Part shown: in pieces, positions 1-6,412 of the stretch
Layout: each line of letters starts with the position of its first letter
Numbering within the stretch: the stretch's first letter is position 1
NCBI GenBank assembly: GCA_002367695.1
Contig: DFDK01000092.1
Span: 1-6,468, forward strand
Origin: Acidimicrobium sp. UBA3029
GTDB lineage: Bacteria; Actinomycetota; Acidimicrobiia; Acidimicrobiales; Ilumatobacteraceae
Direction of reading: 5' to 3'
DNA length: 6,468 nt
Made by a program: the position numbers and the translations under genes
Notes under the pieces: generated by a model
Told to the model about the DNA's origin: nothing
The model's input: the letters and a program-made list of their open reading frames with translations, nothing else
Database searches by the model: none

Positions 1-770
1 GCGTGCTCGGGGTGCTCGAGCAAAAACCGTTCCGCCCATTCTTTGGAGGTTGCATCCGATTGTTTTTTAGTCTGTGGGGCAGGCACTGTATCAATAGGGG
101 AGTCAATGTGGTTCATCACCAGACGAACCGTTGTATCCATGTCACGAGTCAGTTGCTCGTAGGTGATGTCGAGCGGCACGATGTTGTTGTCGACAAAATA
201 CTTTTGCCATTGGGCATTTTCATCGGCGATGCGCGCAAGGGCGCCCACGATTGCGCCATCGTCATAGATGGGTTCCCGTTGCACTTCCATATTGCTGTTC
301 CACGACTCACTTTGGGATGCGCGCACAAACGAAATTGCCTGGCGGATCTCGTTTTGGCGCATGATGCGGACCCAGCGCACAGGGACTCCCCAATAATCTG
401 TGTCAATGCCCTGATCAAGCATGTGGCGCTTGTATTGATTCCAATGCATTTTAATTCCGAACACACCATTTTGTGTGGTGTTGATTTCGGCAAGACGAGT
501 GAGGTACGACAGGTAGGAGCGATGTGAAAAATACGAAATGTCTCGCCATGCCGATTTGCCAAGCAGTTTGCGAAGCGCACTCACAGGGAGTCGAGTTTGG
601 GTGATCGTTGGCACGCCATACTTATCGCGAAAGCGCACAAAGTTTTGGGTGTGGATGTTGAGGTATTCCACTGGGGTGCCAGCGGCCAGCGTGCCACGCA
701 GTATTGAGCACAACAGTGTTGAGCCGGTGCGCTCAACCGAGGCGACGACCAGCAACTTTTTAGTTTCCAC
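1..770 (-). CDS. Stf0-family sulfotransferase, 3' end cut off by the window edge
   Basis: The frame reads from GTG at 770 down to base 1 without a stop: 256 codons plus two bases, close to the roughly 267 residues I recall for mycobacterial Stf0, so only a short C-terminus should be missing. Stf0-family enzymes transfer sulfate from PAPS to a carbohydrate hydroxyl; the founding member makes trehalose-2-sulfate for mycobacterial sulfolipid. Visible signatures are a 5'-phosphosulfate loop SVERTGSTLL (residues 11-20), a Glu at 35 in GTPVEYL matching the proposed catalytic base of Stf0 (Glu36), NGVFGIKMHWNQ (101-112) matching the family's GVWGGKLMWNQ block, and a 3'-phosphate-binding stretch with R138 and S147 in RQNEIRQAISFVRA. 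GTG 770 is chosen because an in-frame TGA sits two codons upstream and the phosphosulfate loop begins ten codons in. An in-frame ATG at 798 lies beyond that TGA. The acceptor is unknown. The gene diverges from the catabolic operon, so a shared function is not implied. Confidence 0.88.
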   Translation of the reverse strand, partial: METKKLLVVASVERTGSTLLCSILRGTLAAGTPVEYLNIHTQNFVRFRDKYGVPTITQTRLPVSALRKLLGKSAWRDISYFSHRSYLSYLTRLAEINTTQNGVFGIKMHWNQYKRHMLDQGIDTDYWGVPVRWVRIMRQNEIRQAISFVRASQSESWNSNMEVQREPIYDDGAIVGALARIADENAQWQKYFVDNNIVPLDITYEQLTRDMDTTVRLVMNHIDSPIDTVPAPQTKKQSDATSKEWAERFLLEHPEH

Positions 771-864
771 GCCTCAGATCCTAGAAGAAAGGGTCATTGC
801 TGATATCGTTTTGGCGCAGTAATCAGTAGCTAATTCCCCCAACTCAAGATTTTGGAGACTCACG
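771..864. promoter_or_regulatory. Divergent intergenic region between sulfotransferase and catabolic operon
   Basis: These 94 bases separate two divergent start codons, so promoters for both directions must lie here or inside the flanking genes. I see no convincing -35/-10 pair for either strand; TTGCTG at 797-802 is followed 17 bases later only by a poor TAATCA. Short symmetry is present: CTGAT at 800-804 and its inverse ATCAG at 822-826, with centres 22 bases apart (about two helical turns), and a direct CAGTA repeat at 817-821 and 824-828. Five-base arms occur easily by chance, so an operator here is only a possibility. No regulator gene is in the window. Confidence 0.3.
854..857 (+). promoter_or_regulatory. 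Ribosome binding site of the aldehyde dehydrogenase gene
   Basis: GGAG lies seven bases before the ATG at 865 and supports that start over downstream methionines. Confidence 0.65.
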
Positions 865-2361
865 ATGACAACCCAACTCACTCTTGCCGACTGGACAAAG
901 CGAGCAGGTCAACAAGTATCGCGCACTCAGTTGTTTATTGATGGCAAGTTTGTAGATGCGGCAAGCGGAAAAACATTTGAGTCGATTAATCCTCGCGATG
1001 GAAGCGTCATTGCACATATTGCTGAGGGTGATGTCGAAGACGTCAATCGTGCAGTTGCGGTTGCCAAGCGAACGTTTGATGCTCGCATCTGGAGCGAGAT
1101 GGCGCCACTCGACCGCAAGAATGTGATGCTCAATTGGGCGCAGTTGATTCGCGATCATGCCGAAGAGTTGGCACTACTTGAAACTATGAACTGCGGCAAA
1201 CCAATTAGCGATTCGCTCAACGTGGATGTCGCATCATGTGCCAACAACATTCAGTGGTACGCCGAAACTATTGACAAGTTGTACGGAGAAATCGCTCCAG
1301 TGCCGCGTGACTCAATCGCTCTGATTGAGCGCGAGCCTATGGGTGTTGTCGGAGCAGTAGTTCCGTGGAACTATCCACTCATCATTAGTTCATGGAAGGT
1401 TGGCGCCGCGCTTGCTGGTGGCAACTCGGTCATTCTGAAGCCAGCAGAGCAGTCACCATTGTCGGCGTTGTTGTTTGCTGAACTCGCAGTGCAGGCTGGT
1501 TTGCCTGCTGGCGTATTCAACGTGGTCAACGGCTTTGGCCCAAGCTGTGGCGGCACGCTGGGCAGACACATGGATGTCAACAAGTTGGCCTTCACTGGCT
1601 CGACCGAGGTTGGCAAATATTTCTTGAAGTACTCCGCCGAAAGTAATGCAAAAGCAGTTTCGCTCGAATTGGGTGGCAAGACACCACACGTGGTGTTGAG
1701 TGACTGCCCAGATATCGATGCTGCAGCATCGGCAATTGCATGGGGTGTGTTTTACAACGCTGGTCAAACGTGTCATGCCGGTACTCGCATGGTTGTTGAC
1801 CAGAAGATTGAAGATGAGCTGTTGCAAAAGATTCAGGATGTCTCAAAGACAATCATGCCTGGCGACACCTACGACCCGAAGACCGCGATGGGAACAATTG
1901 TCGATCGCTCGCAGTTCGATCGCGTGAACGAGTACATCAACATTGGTAAGAGTGAGGGAGCAATCGTGCACACGGGTGGTTCGCCTGTCGAGCCAGTCAA
2001 GGGCGGCATTTTCATTCCACCAACAATCTTTAAGGGTGTGAAGCCGGGCATGCGCATCGAGCAAGAAGAGATCTTTGGTCCAGTACTTGGCTCTATTCGG
2101 GTAACAAACGACGAAGATGCAGTGCGCATTGCAAATGATTCGCAGTATGGTCTTGCCGCTGCGTTATGGACACGAGACGTGTCAAAGGCTCACAAGATTG
2201 CACGTCAATTGCGTGCAGGAACCGTATGGGTCAATACGTTTGACCGTGGTTCAATCACCACGCCATTCGGTGGATTTAAGCAATCGGGTACAGGACGAGA
2301 TCGCTCGTTGCACTCAATCGAGGGCTATACCAACTTGAAAACAACTTGGATTCAGTTATGA
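865..2361 (+). CDS. NAD(P)-dependent aldehyde dehydrogenase, PuuC-like
   Basis: A full-length 498-residue member of the aldehyde dehydrogenase superfamily, oxidising an aldehyde to its acid in the cytosol. All core elements are in place: N169 in PWNYPL (oxyanion hole), the cofactor loop FTGSTEVG at 243-250, general base E268 in LELGGK, catalytic C303 in GQTCHAGTR, E402 in EEIFGPVL (nicotinamide ribose contact) and PFGGFKQSG near the C-terminus. The N-terminus (LTLADWTKRA) and the C-terminus (GRDRSLHSIEGYTNLKTTW) resemble E. coli PuuC, gamma-glutamyl-gamma-aminobutyraldehyde dehydrogenase, more than succinate semialdehyde or betaine aldehyde dehydrogenases. PuuC-like enzymes are broad in substrate and no other putrescine genes are present, so the physiological aldehyde is probably an intermediate of the downstream pathway (inference). 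It is the first gene of the apparent operon. Its TGA overlaps an ATG of the next frame at 2358-2361, but the next gene probably starts 12 bases later. Confidence 0.95.
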   Translation: MTTQLTLADWTKRAGQQVSRTQLFIDGKFVDAASGKTFESINPRDGSVIAHIAEGDVEDVNRAVAVAKRTFDARIWSEMAPLDRKNVMLNWAQLIRDHAEELALLETMNCGKPISDSLNVDVASCANNIQWYAETIDKLYGEIAPVPRDSIALIEREPMGVVGAVVPWNYPLIISSWKVGAALAGGNSVILKPAEQSPLSALLFAELAVQAGLPAGVFNVVNGFGPSCGGTLGRHMDVNKLAFTGSTEVGKYFLKYSAESNAKAVSLELGGKTPHVVLSDCPDIDAAASAIAWGVFYNAGQTCHAGTRMVVDQKIEDELLQKIQDVSKTIMPGDTYDPKTAMGTIVDRSQFDRVNEYINIGKSEGAIVHTGGSPVEPVKGGIFIPPTIFKGVKPGMRIEQEEIFGPVLGSIRVTNDEDAVRIANDSQYGLAAALWTRDVSKAHKIARQLRAGTVWVNTFDRGSITTPFGGFKQSGTGRDRSLHSIEGYTNLKTTWIQL

Positions 2362-2362
2362 C

Positions 2363-2368
2363 AGGAGA
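2363..2368 (+). promoter_or_regulatory. Ribosome binding site that fixes the start of the hydroxyacid dehydrogenase
   Basis: AGGAGA ends four bases before the ATG at 2373. It lies downstream of the two earlier in-frame ATGs (2346 and 2358), so it can serve only the 2373 start. Confidence 0.75.
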
Positions 2369-2372
2369 TCAT

Positions 2373-3290
2373 ATGCGTTGCGGATTTATCGGTCTAGGTC
2401 ACATTGGCAAATTTTTGGCGGGCAGTTTGCTACGCAACGGGTTTGAGGTCACTGTGTACGACCTCAGCGCCGACGCAGCAGCGCCTCTCGTCGCCAAAGG
2501 AGCAAAGTTGGCTGGCTCGATCAAAGAGTTGTGCGACGCATCTGACACGGTGTTTACATGTTTGCCTTCGCCTCGCGCGATTGACGCTGTTGTTGCTGGT
2601 GCTGGTGGAGTGATTGAGTCACTTGCTGGTCGTGCAACTCGTGGGACCTGGATTGATATGAGCACTAATGACCAAGACGAAACGTTGCGTCTTGGCGCGA
2701 TTTGCGAAGCAAAGGGAATCAATGTGCTCGAGTCGCCTGTAACTGGTGGAGTGCATAAAGCTGCACACGGAGATATCACCGTGCTCGTTGGTGGCGACGA
2801 AGCAGTTTTCAAAGCACACGAAAAGGCTCTCAACGCGATGGGGCGACCGGTGTTGTACATCGGCAAGTTGGGGAGTGCTGCAGTGATCAAAGTAATCACC
2901 AACATGCTGGCATTCATTCACTTGGTTGCAGCTGGCGAAGCATTGATGCTGGCGAAGCGCGGAGGTCTCGACCTCGGTGTGGCTTTTGAGGCAATTAAGC
3001 AATCATCGGGCAATAGCTTTGTACACGAAACGGAAAGCCAAGTGATTCTCAACGGCAGTTACAACATCAATTTCACCATGGACTTGGCACTCAAAGACAT
3101 GGGTTTTGCATTGGGGTATGGCAAAGAGTTTGGTGTGCCACTTGCATTGGCGACATTGACCAACGAGCAGTTTGTGTTGGCAAAGGCTGCCTACGGCGGT
3201 GAAGCATGGTCGTCGCAAGTGGTCAAGTTGCTCGAAGATGCAACTGGTTCAGACTTGCGTGCTCCCGGTTTTCCTGCCGAATTGGAATAG
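2373..3290 (+). CDS. Beta-hydroxyacid dehydrogenase, 3-hydroxyisobutyrate dehydrogenase family
   Basis: A 305-residue NAD(P)-dependent dehydrogenase that interconverts a beta-hydroxyacid and its semialdehyde or ketoacid (family members act on 3-hydroxyisobutyrate, tartronate semialdehyde or threonate). In order: Rossmann loop GFIGLGHIG (residues 4-12) right at the N-terminus; acidic D30 after the second strand (VTVYD), which suggests NAD rather than NADP; substrate-binding ESPVTGG at 120-126; catalytic K173 with N177 in the helix motif KVITN; and a conserved KDMGFAL block in the C-terminal helical domain. ATG 2373 is preferred over ATGs at 2346 and 2358: it has a strong AGGAGA site and begins exactly at the Rossmann strand, whereas the longer forms add up to nine unconserved residues and overlap the preceding gene. 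It keeps the ordinary PVTGG substrate loop, unlike what I recall of sulfolactaldehyde reductase YihU. The substrate cannot be read from sequence; a C3-C4 hydroxyacid of the operon's pathway is likely. Confidence 0.92.
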   Translation: MRCGFIGLGHIGKFLAGSLLRNGFEVTVYDLSADAAAPLVAKGAKLAGSIKELCDASDTVFTCLPSPRAIDAVVAGAGGVIESLAGRATRGTWIDMSTNDQDETLRLGAICEAKGINVLESPVTGGVHKAAHGDITVLVGGDEAVFKAHEKALNAMGRPVLYIGKLGSAAVIKVITNMLAFIHLVAAGEALMLAKRGGLDLGVAFEAIKQSSGNSFVHETESQVILNGSYNINFTMDLALKDMGFALGYGKEFGVPLALATLTNEQFVLAKAAYGGEAWSSQVVKLLEDATGSDLRAPGFPAELE

Positions 3291-3317
3291 GGTTCACCCG
3301 ACGCGGTAGGTGTAGTT

Positions 3318-3324
3318 GGGGGGA
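3318..3324 (+). promoter_or_regulatory. Purine-rich ribosome binding site of the aldolase-family gene
   Basis: GGGGGGA ends three bases before ATG 3328, slightly closer than usual. It overlaps an alternative TTG start at 3316, which therefore lacks its own well-placed site and is less likely. Confidence 0.5.
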
Positions 3325-3327
3325 CGT

Positions 3328-4056
3328 ATGGATCACGAGCAAACGCGCAAAGAGTTGGCTGCCGTATTTCGCTGGGCGGCCAGACTTAACTATCACGAAG
3401 GCATCGCCAATCATTTCAGTGCTGCGGTGAGCGACGATGGTCAAGATTTTTTGATCAACACTCGTGGTATGCATTTTTCGCGCGCACAGGCAAGTCGGTT
3501 AGCGTTAGTGACCACAACTGATCGATTGACTGACCCAGTTGCCGAGAATGTAGATGCAACGGCATGGGTTTTGCATTCATTTATCCATCGCAATGTGCCT
3601 CGGGCTCGGTGTATTTTGCACACACACATGCCTTATGCAACGGCACTTGCAAGTTTGAAAGATTTTGATTTTTTGATGCTGGATCAAAATGCGTGCCGTT
3701 TTTATAATCGCATCGCATACGACCGCCATTACGCAGGCATGGCACTCGATCCAACCGAGGGCGAGCGTGTGGCATCGCTTCTGACTGATGGCAAAGACAT
3801 CTTGTTTCTTGCCAATCATGGTGTGTTGGTCGTAGCCGATACGGTGGCACAAGCCTTTGACGAGCTGTACTATCTCGAAAAAGCAGCCCAACTGCAGGTC
3901 CTCGCACTTTCTACGGGGCGCGAACTGCAACTAGTGGACAACGAGACAGCAGCCCTTGCGTGTAAGCAGTGGCGCGAATACCCAGGGGCGGCCGAGTTGC
4001 ATCTTGTGGCCTTGATGGACATTCTTGATATCGAGTCAGCCGACTACATTGAGTAA
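3328..4056 (+). CDS. Class II aldolase/adducin-family protein
   Basis: A 242-residue protein with the class II aldolase/adducin head fold. Classical members (fuculose-phosphate aldolase, ribulose-phosphate 4-epimerase) use a divalent metal held by three histidines. Here those are H98 and H100 in LHTHMPYATAL and H164 in ANHGVLVV. Other family blocks are ANHFSAAV (27-34), LINTRGMHF (42-50) and RFYNRIAYD (124-132), the last typical of the adducin-like subgroup rather than sugar-phosphate aldolases. At the position of the catalytic Glu of FucA (its SSEWRFH motif) this protein has A79 in TAWVLH, so retro-aldol chemistry of the FucA type is doubtful; decarboxylase, hydratase or another metal-dependent role is possible. 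The ATG at 3328 is chosen over TTG 3316 because of the purine tract before it. Placement between two dehydrogenases points to an intermediate of the same pathway. The family is secure; the reaction is not. Confidence 0.9.
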   Translation: MDHEQTRKELAAVFRWAARLNYHEGIANHFSAAVSDDGQDFLINTRGMHFSRAQASRLALVTTTDRLTDPVAENVDATAWVLHSFIHRNVPRARCILHTHMPYATALASLKDFDFLMLDQNACRFYNRIAYDRHYAGMALDPTEGERVASLLTDGKDILFLANHGVLVVADTVAQAFDELYYLEKAAQLQVLALSTGRELQLVDNETAALACKQWREYPGAAELHLVALMDILDIESADYIE

Positions 4057-4100
4057 GTCAGTAAAGCCCCCATTGTCTTAAGGAAAGCAGAGTTGCCGTT
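4057..4100 (+). other. Intergenic gap before the alcohol dehydrogenase, weak ribosome binding site
   Basis: These 44 bases contain no hairpin-plus-T-run terminator and no clear promoter. AGGA at 4081-4084 is 16 bases from the ATG at 4101, too far to be a good Shine-Dalgarno site, and CAGAG at 4088-4092 is only a weak match, so this start appears to be translated inefficiently or by coupling. Confidence 0.35.
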
Positions 4101-5180
4101 ATGAAAGCAGCAGTGTGTCGCGAGTTTGGTAAGCCACTTGTTATAGAAGACGTACAACTTGCCGATGCTGGTCCAGGAGAAGTTCGAGTCAAAGTTTCAG
4201 CAGTTGCGATCTGTCATAGCGATATCACCTATGCAGAGGGTTCGTGGGGCGGGACATTGCCGGCCATATACGGGCACGAGTGCGCTGGAGTTGTTGAAAA
4301 AGTGGGTGCCGATGTTACGACAGTAAAAGTTGGCGAGCATGTTGTCGTCACATTGATTCGCTCGTGTGGGCACTGCCATGGTTGCAGCATGGGCAACCCC
4401 GTTACATGTTCGACTCAGTTTCCCCTCGACGCCAAGTCGCCAATCACCGATGCAAAAGGCAACTCGATTGTGCAGAGCATGCGCACGGGTGGCTTTGCAG
4501 AGTTTGTGCTTGTTCATGAGTCGCAGTGCGTCACGGTTCCAAAAAACATTCCGATGGCAAGTGCGTCGCTCCTCGCGTGCGGTGTTATCACTGGTTTTGG
4601 TGCTGTTACCAATACGGCAAAAGTTCCGGCTGGTAGTCACGTCGTTGTTATCGGCACTGGCGGAGTTGGTCTCAATGCGATTCAGGGTGCTCGCGTGAGT
4701 GGTGCGCGTACGGTTATTGCCATTGACATCGCCGACAACAAGATTGCGGCTGCCAAAGAGTTTGGGGCAACCGACGGTATTAATTCCAAGACCGAAAACG
4801 TTGCAGCGCGAGTACTTGAACTCACAGATGGTCGCGGTGCCGACTACGTGTTTGTGACCGTGGGTGTTAAATCTGCATTCGACTCGTCATATGGCATGCT
4901 GGCCAAGAGCGGATCGGTGGTGCTTGTGGGTATACCGGCTAGCGGGGTGATGTCAGAAATTGATCCTGGCACGATGGCTGCTTACAGCCAAAATATTCTG
5001 GGTTCAAAGATGGGTTCGGCTCGAATTCAAGTCGATATTCCAAACCTTGTTGGTTTATACAATCAGGGTCGAGTCAAATTAGACGAACTCGTCACCAAGA
5101 CATATCCGATCGAAGAAATCAATGAAGCAATTGATGCGGTAAAGCGCGGCGAAGCACTTCGCAACGTGATTGTGTTCTAG
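4101..5180 (+). CDS. Zinc-dependent medium-chain alcohol dehydrogenase
   Basis: A complete 359-residue medium-chain dehydrogenase that oxidises an alcohol (or reduces an aldehyde or ketone) with NAD(P). The GroES-like domain carries the catalytic zinc ligands C38 in CHSD, H59 and E60 in GHECAG, and C160 in LLACGVITGFGAV. It also has the structural zinc loop with C89, C92, C95 and C103 (CGHCHGC then seven residues to the fourth Cys). The Rossmann domain follows with GTGGVG at 185-190 and an acidic strand end (VIAIDIAD), which favours NAD over NADP. The LLACGVITGFGAV block and the overall arrangement resemble class III/NDMA-dependent-like alcohol dehydrogenases rather than sorbitol or threonine dehydrogenases. 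The sequence alone does not fix the substrate; in this operon it may oxidise a polyol, a sugar or a primary alcohol that the aldehyde dehydrogenase then takes further (inference). The stop at 5178-5180 lies only 14 bases before the next start. Confidence 0.95.
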   Translation: MKAAVCREFGKPLVIEDVQLADAGPGEVRVKVSAVAICHSDITYAEGSWGGTLPAIYGHECAGVVEKVGADVTTVKVGEHVVVTLIRSCGHCHGCSMGNPVTCSTQFPLDAKSPITDAKGNSIVQSMRTGGFAEFVLVHESQCVTVPKNIPMASASLLACGVITGFGAVTNTAKVPAGSHVVVIGTGGVGLNAIQGARVSGARTVIAIDIADNKIAAAKEFGATDGINSKTENVAARVLELTDGRGADYVFVTVGVKSAFDSSYGMLAKSGSVVLVGIPASGVMSEIDPGTMAAYSQNILGSKMGSARIQVDIPNLVGLYNQGRVKLDELVTKTYPIEEINEAIDAVKRGEALRNVIVF

Positions 5181-5194
5181 GCGACTGCTCTCTA

Positions 5195-6400
5195 ATGAAA
5201 ATCGTCGACGTCAAAACATTTGTGGTGGGTAATCCACCTCCACGTTTTGGCGGTCGCTACTTTATTTTTGTCAAGCTCACCACTGACTCTGGCGTTACGG
5301 GGATTGGCGAGGTGTACACAGCTACCTATTCGCCACATCTTGTAGCCAAGATGGTCGAGGAAGTTGCTCAACGTCACGTAATTGGTAGCGATCCGTTCCA
5401 TATCGAGATGATGTGGCGCAATGTATACGGTCGCGGATATTCATTGCGACCTGACCTCACAACGGGCGGCATCGTGAGTGGCATTGAAATGGCCATGTGG
5501 GACATCTGTGGCAAGGAGACTGGCAAGCCGGCATACGAATTGTTGGGCGGTCGCGTGCACGAAAAATTACGGGCGTACACGTATCTGTATCCACCCGTTG
5601 GCATCGATGTCTATGCAGATGACCCGGTGTATAGCGACCCCGATGCAGCAGCTGAGGCTGCGGTGCGTGAAGTTGAGCGCGGTTTTACTGGTGTCAAGTT
5701 TGATCCAGCCGGAAGGTATTCGGTGTTTGACGGTCGGCAGCCTGCGTTGCACGCAATTGACCTCTCGGTCAAGATGGTGCGAGCAGTACGCGAAGCAATT
5801 GGTACTCGGGCTGACATTTTGTTTGGGACTCATGGTCAGTTCACTGCGTCGGGTGCAATTCGACTTGCCAAGCAACTCGAAAAGTATGACCCGTTGTGGT
5901 TTGAAGAGCCGGTGCCGCCAGATTCACCAGAAGAAATTGCCAAGGTTGCTCGCGCAACCAGCATTCCTATTTCGGCAGGCGAGCGATTGACAACAAAGTA
6001 CGAATTTCATCAGCTTCTCAAAACTGGCGCGGCATCGATTTTGCAACCAAACCTTGGTCGATGCGGTGGATTGCTCGAAGGTAAGAAGATTGCATCCATG
6101 GCCGAGGTGTATCACGCGCAAATTGCACCGCACCTGTATTGCGGCCCAGTTGTTGCCGCTGCCAACATTCAACTCGCCACGTGTACGCCAAACTTTTTGA
6201 TTCTTGAAACTATTCAGGGGTGGCAGGGCTTCCATGCCGAACTCGTCAAAACGTCGATCAAGTTTGAGGGTGGCTTCATCATCCCACCAACCGAACCTGG
6301 TTTGGGTATTGAACTAAATGAGAAAGTTGCTCTCGCTAATCCATATACCGGCAGCGAGCTGCATCTCGAGATGAGTTCGGTACCAGCAACACTGTTGTAG
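5195..6400 (+). CDS. Enolase-superfamily protein (mandelate racemase/muconate lactonizing type), probable sugar-acid dehydratase
   Basis: A 401-residue protein with the capping domain and modified TIM barrel of the enolase superfamily, whose members abstract a proton alpha to a carboxylate, often to dehydrate aldonic acids to 2-keto-3-deoxy acids. Landmarks are GGIVSGIEMAMWDICGK (residue 90 onward) at the end of the cap, K168 and D170 in VKFDPAG, H213 in GTHGQ, E237 in WFEEP, E263 in SAGER, N286 in LQPNLGRCGG and H313 in APHLYCGPV. Spacing matches galactonate dehydratase, which places H213 and H313 as the catalytic pair and E237/E263 as Mg ligands. Two expected acids are absent: G211 replaces the first metal-binding Asp and N286 the Asp partner of H313. 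The ATG at 5195 is the only sensible start (MKIVDVKTF is typical), but no good Shine-Dalgarno site precedes it; AGG at 5179-5181 is 13 bases away, so translation may be coupled to the alcohol dehydrogenase. Mannonate, gluconate and galactonate dehydratases are relatives; the true substrate is unknown. Confidence 0.9.
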   Translation: MKIVDVKTFVVGNPPPRFGGRYFIFVKLTTDSGVTGIGEVYTATYSPHLVAKMVEEVAQRHVIGSDPFHIEMMWRNVYGRGYSLRPDLTTGGIVSGIEMAMWDICGKETGKPAYELLGGRVHEKLRAYTYLYPPVGIDVYADDPVYSDPDAAAEAAVREVERGFTGVKFDPAGRYSVFDGRQPALHAIDLSVKMVRAVREAIGTRADILFGTHGQFTASGAIRLAKQLEKYDPLWFEEPVPPDSPEEIAKVARATSIPISAGERLTTKYEFHQLLKTGAASILQPNLGRCGGLLEGKKIASMAEVYHAQIAPHLYCGPVVAAANIQLATCTPNFLILETIQGWQGFHAELVKTSIKFEGGFIIPPTEPGLGIELNEKVALANPYTGSELHLEMSSVPATLL

Positions 6401-6412
6401 TTTTCGATCATC

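Noticed and set aside
3..527. Plus-strand open frame of 174 codons at the left edge
   Set aside because: It lies antisense to the sulfotransferase frame, has no recognisable family and is rich in Cys/His/Ile runs typical of a shadow frame.
149..580. Minus-strand open frame of 143 codons
   Set aside because: Same strand but a different frame from the sulfotransferase, whose motifs continue unbroken through this region; no family signature.
538..822. Plus-strand open frame of 94 codons leading into the intergenic region
   Set aside because: Mostly antisense to the 5' end of the sulfotransferase with no recognisable domain; its tail only happens to stay open across the intergenic bases.
865..2361. 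Putrescine degradation (puu) operon because of the PuuC-like aldehyde dehydrogenase
   Set aside because: No glutamate-putrescine ligase, oxidase or hydrolase partners are present; the neighbours point to hydroxyacid or sugar-acid metabolism.
2399..2917. Minus-strand open frame of 172 codons opposite the hydroxyacid dehydrogenase
   Set aside because: Shadow of a strongly supported gene, Ser/Ala/Thr/Pro-rich with no family features and no ribosome binding context.
2373..3290. Sulfolactaldehyde reductase (YihU-like) for a sulfonate pathway, suggested by hydroxyacid dehydrogenase plus aldehyde dehydrogenase plus aldolase
   Set aside because: The substrate loop is the ordinary PVTGG rather than the Arg-containing loop I recall in YihU, and no sulfoquinovosidase, sulfonate transporter or other sulfoglycolysis gene is visible.
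3291..3327. Rho-independent terminator between the hydroxyacid dehydrogenase and the aldolase-family gene
   Set aside because: No stable inverted repeat followed by a T tract; the G run is better explained as a ribosome binding site.
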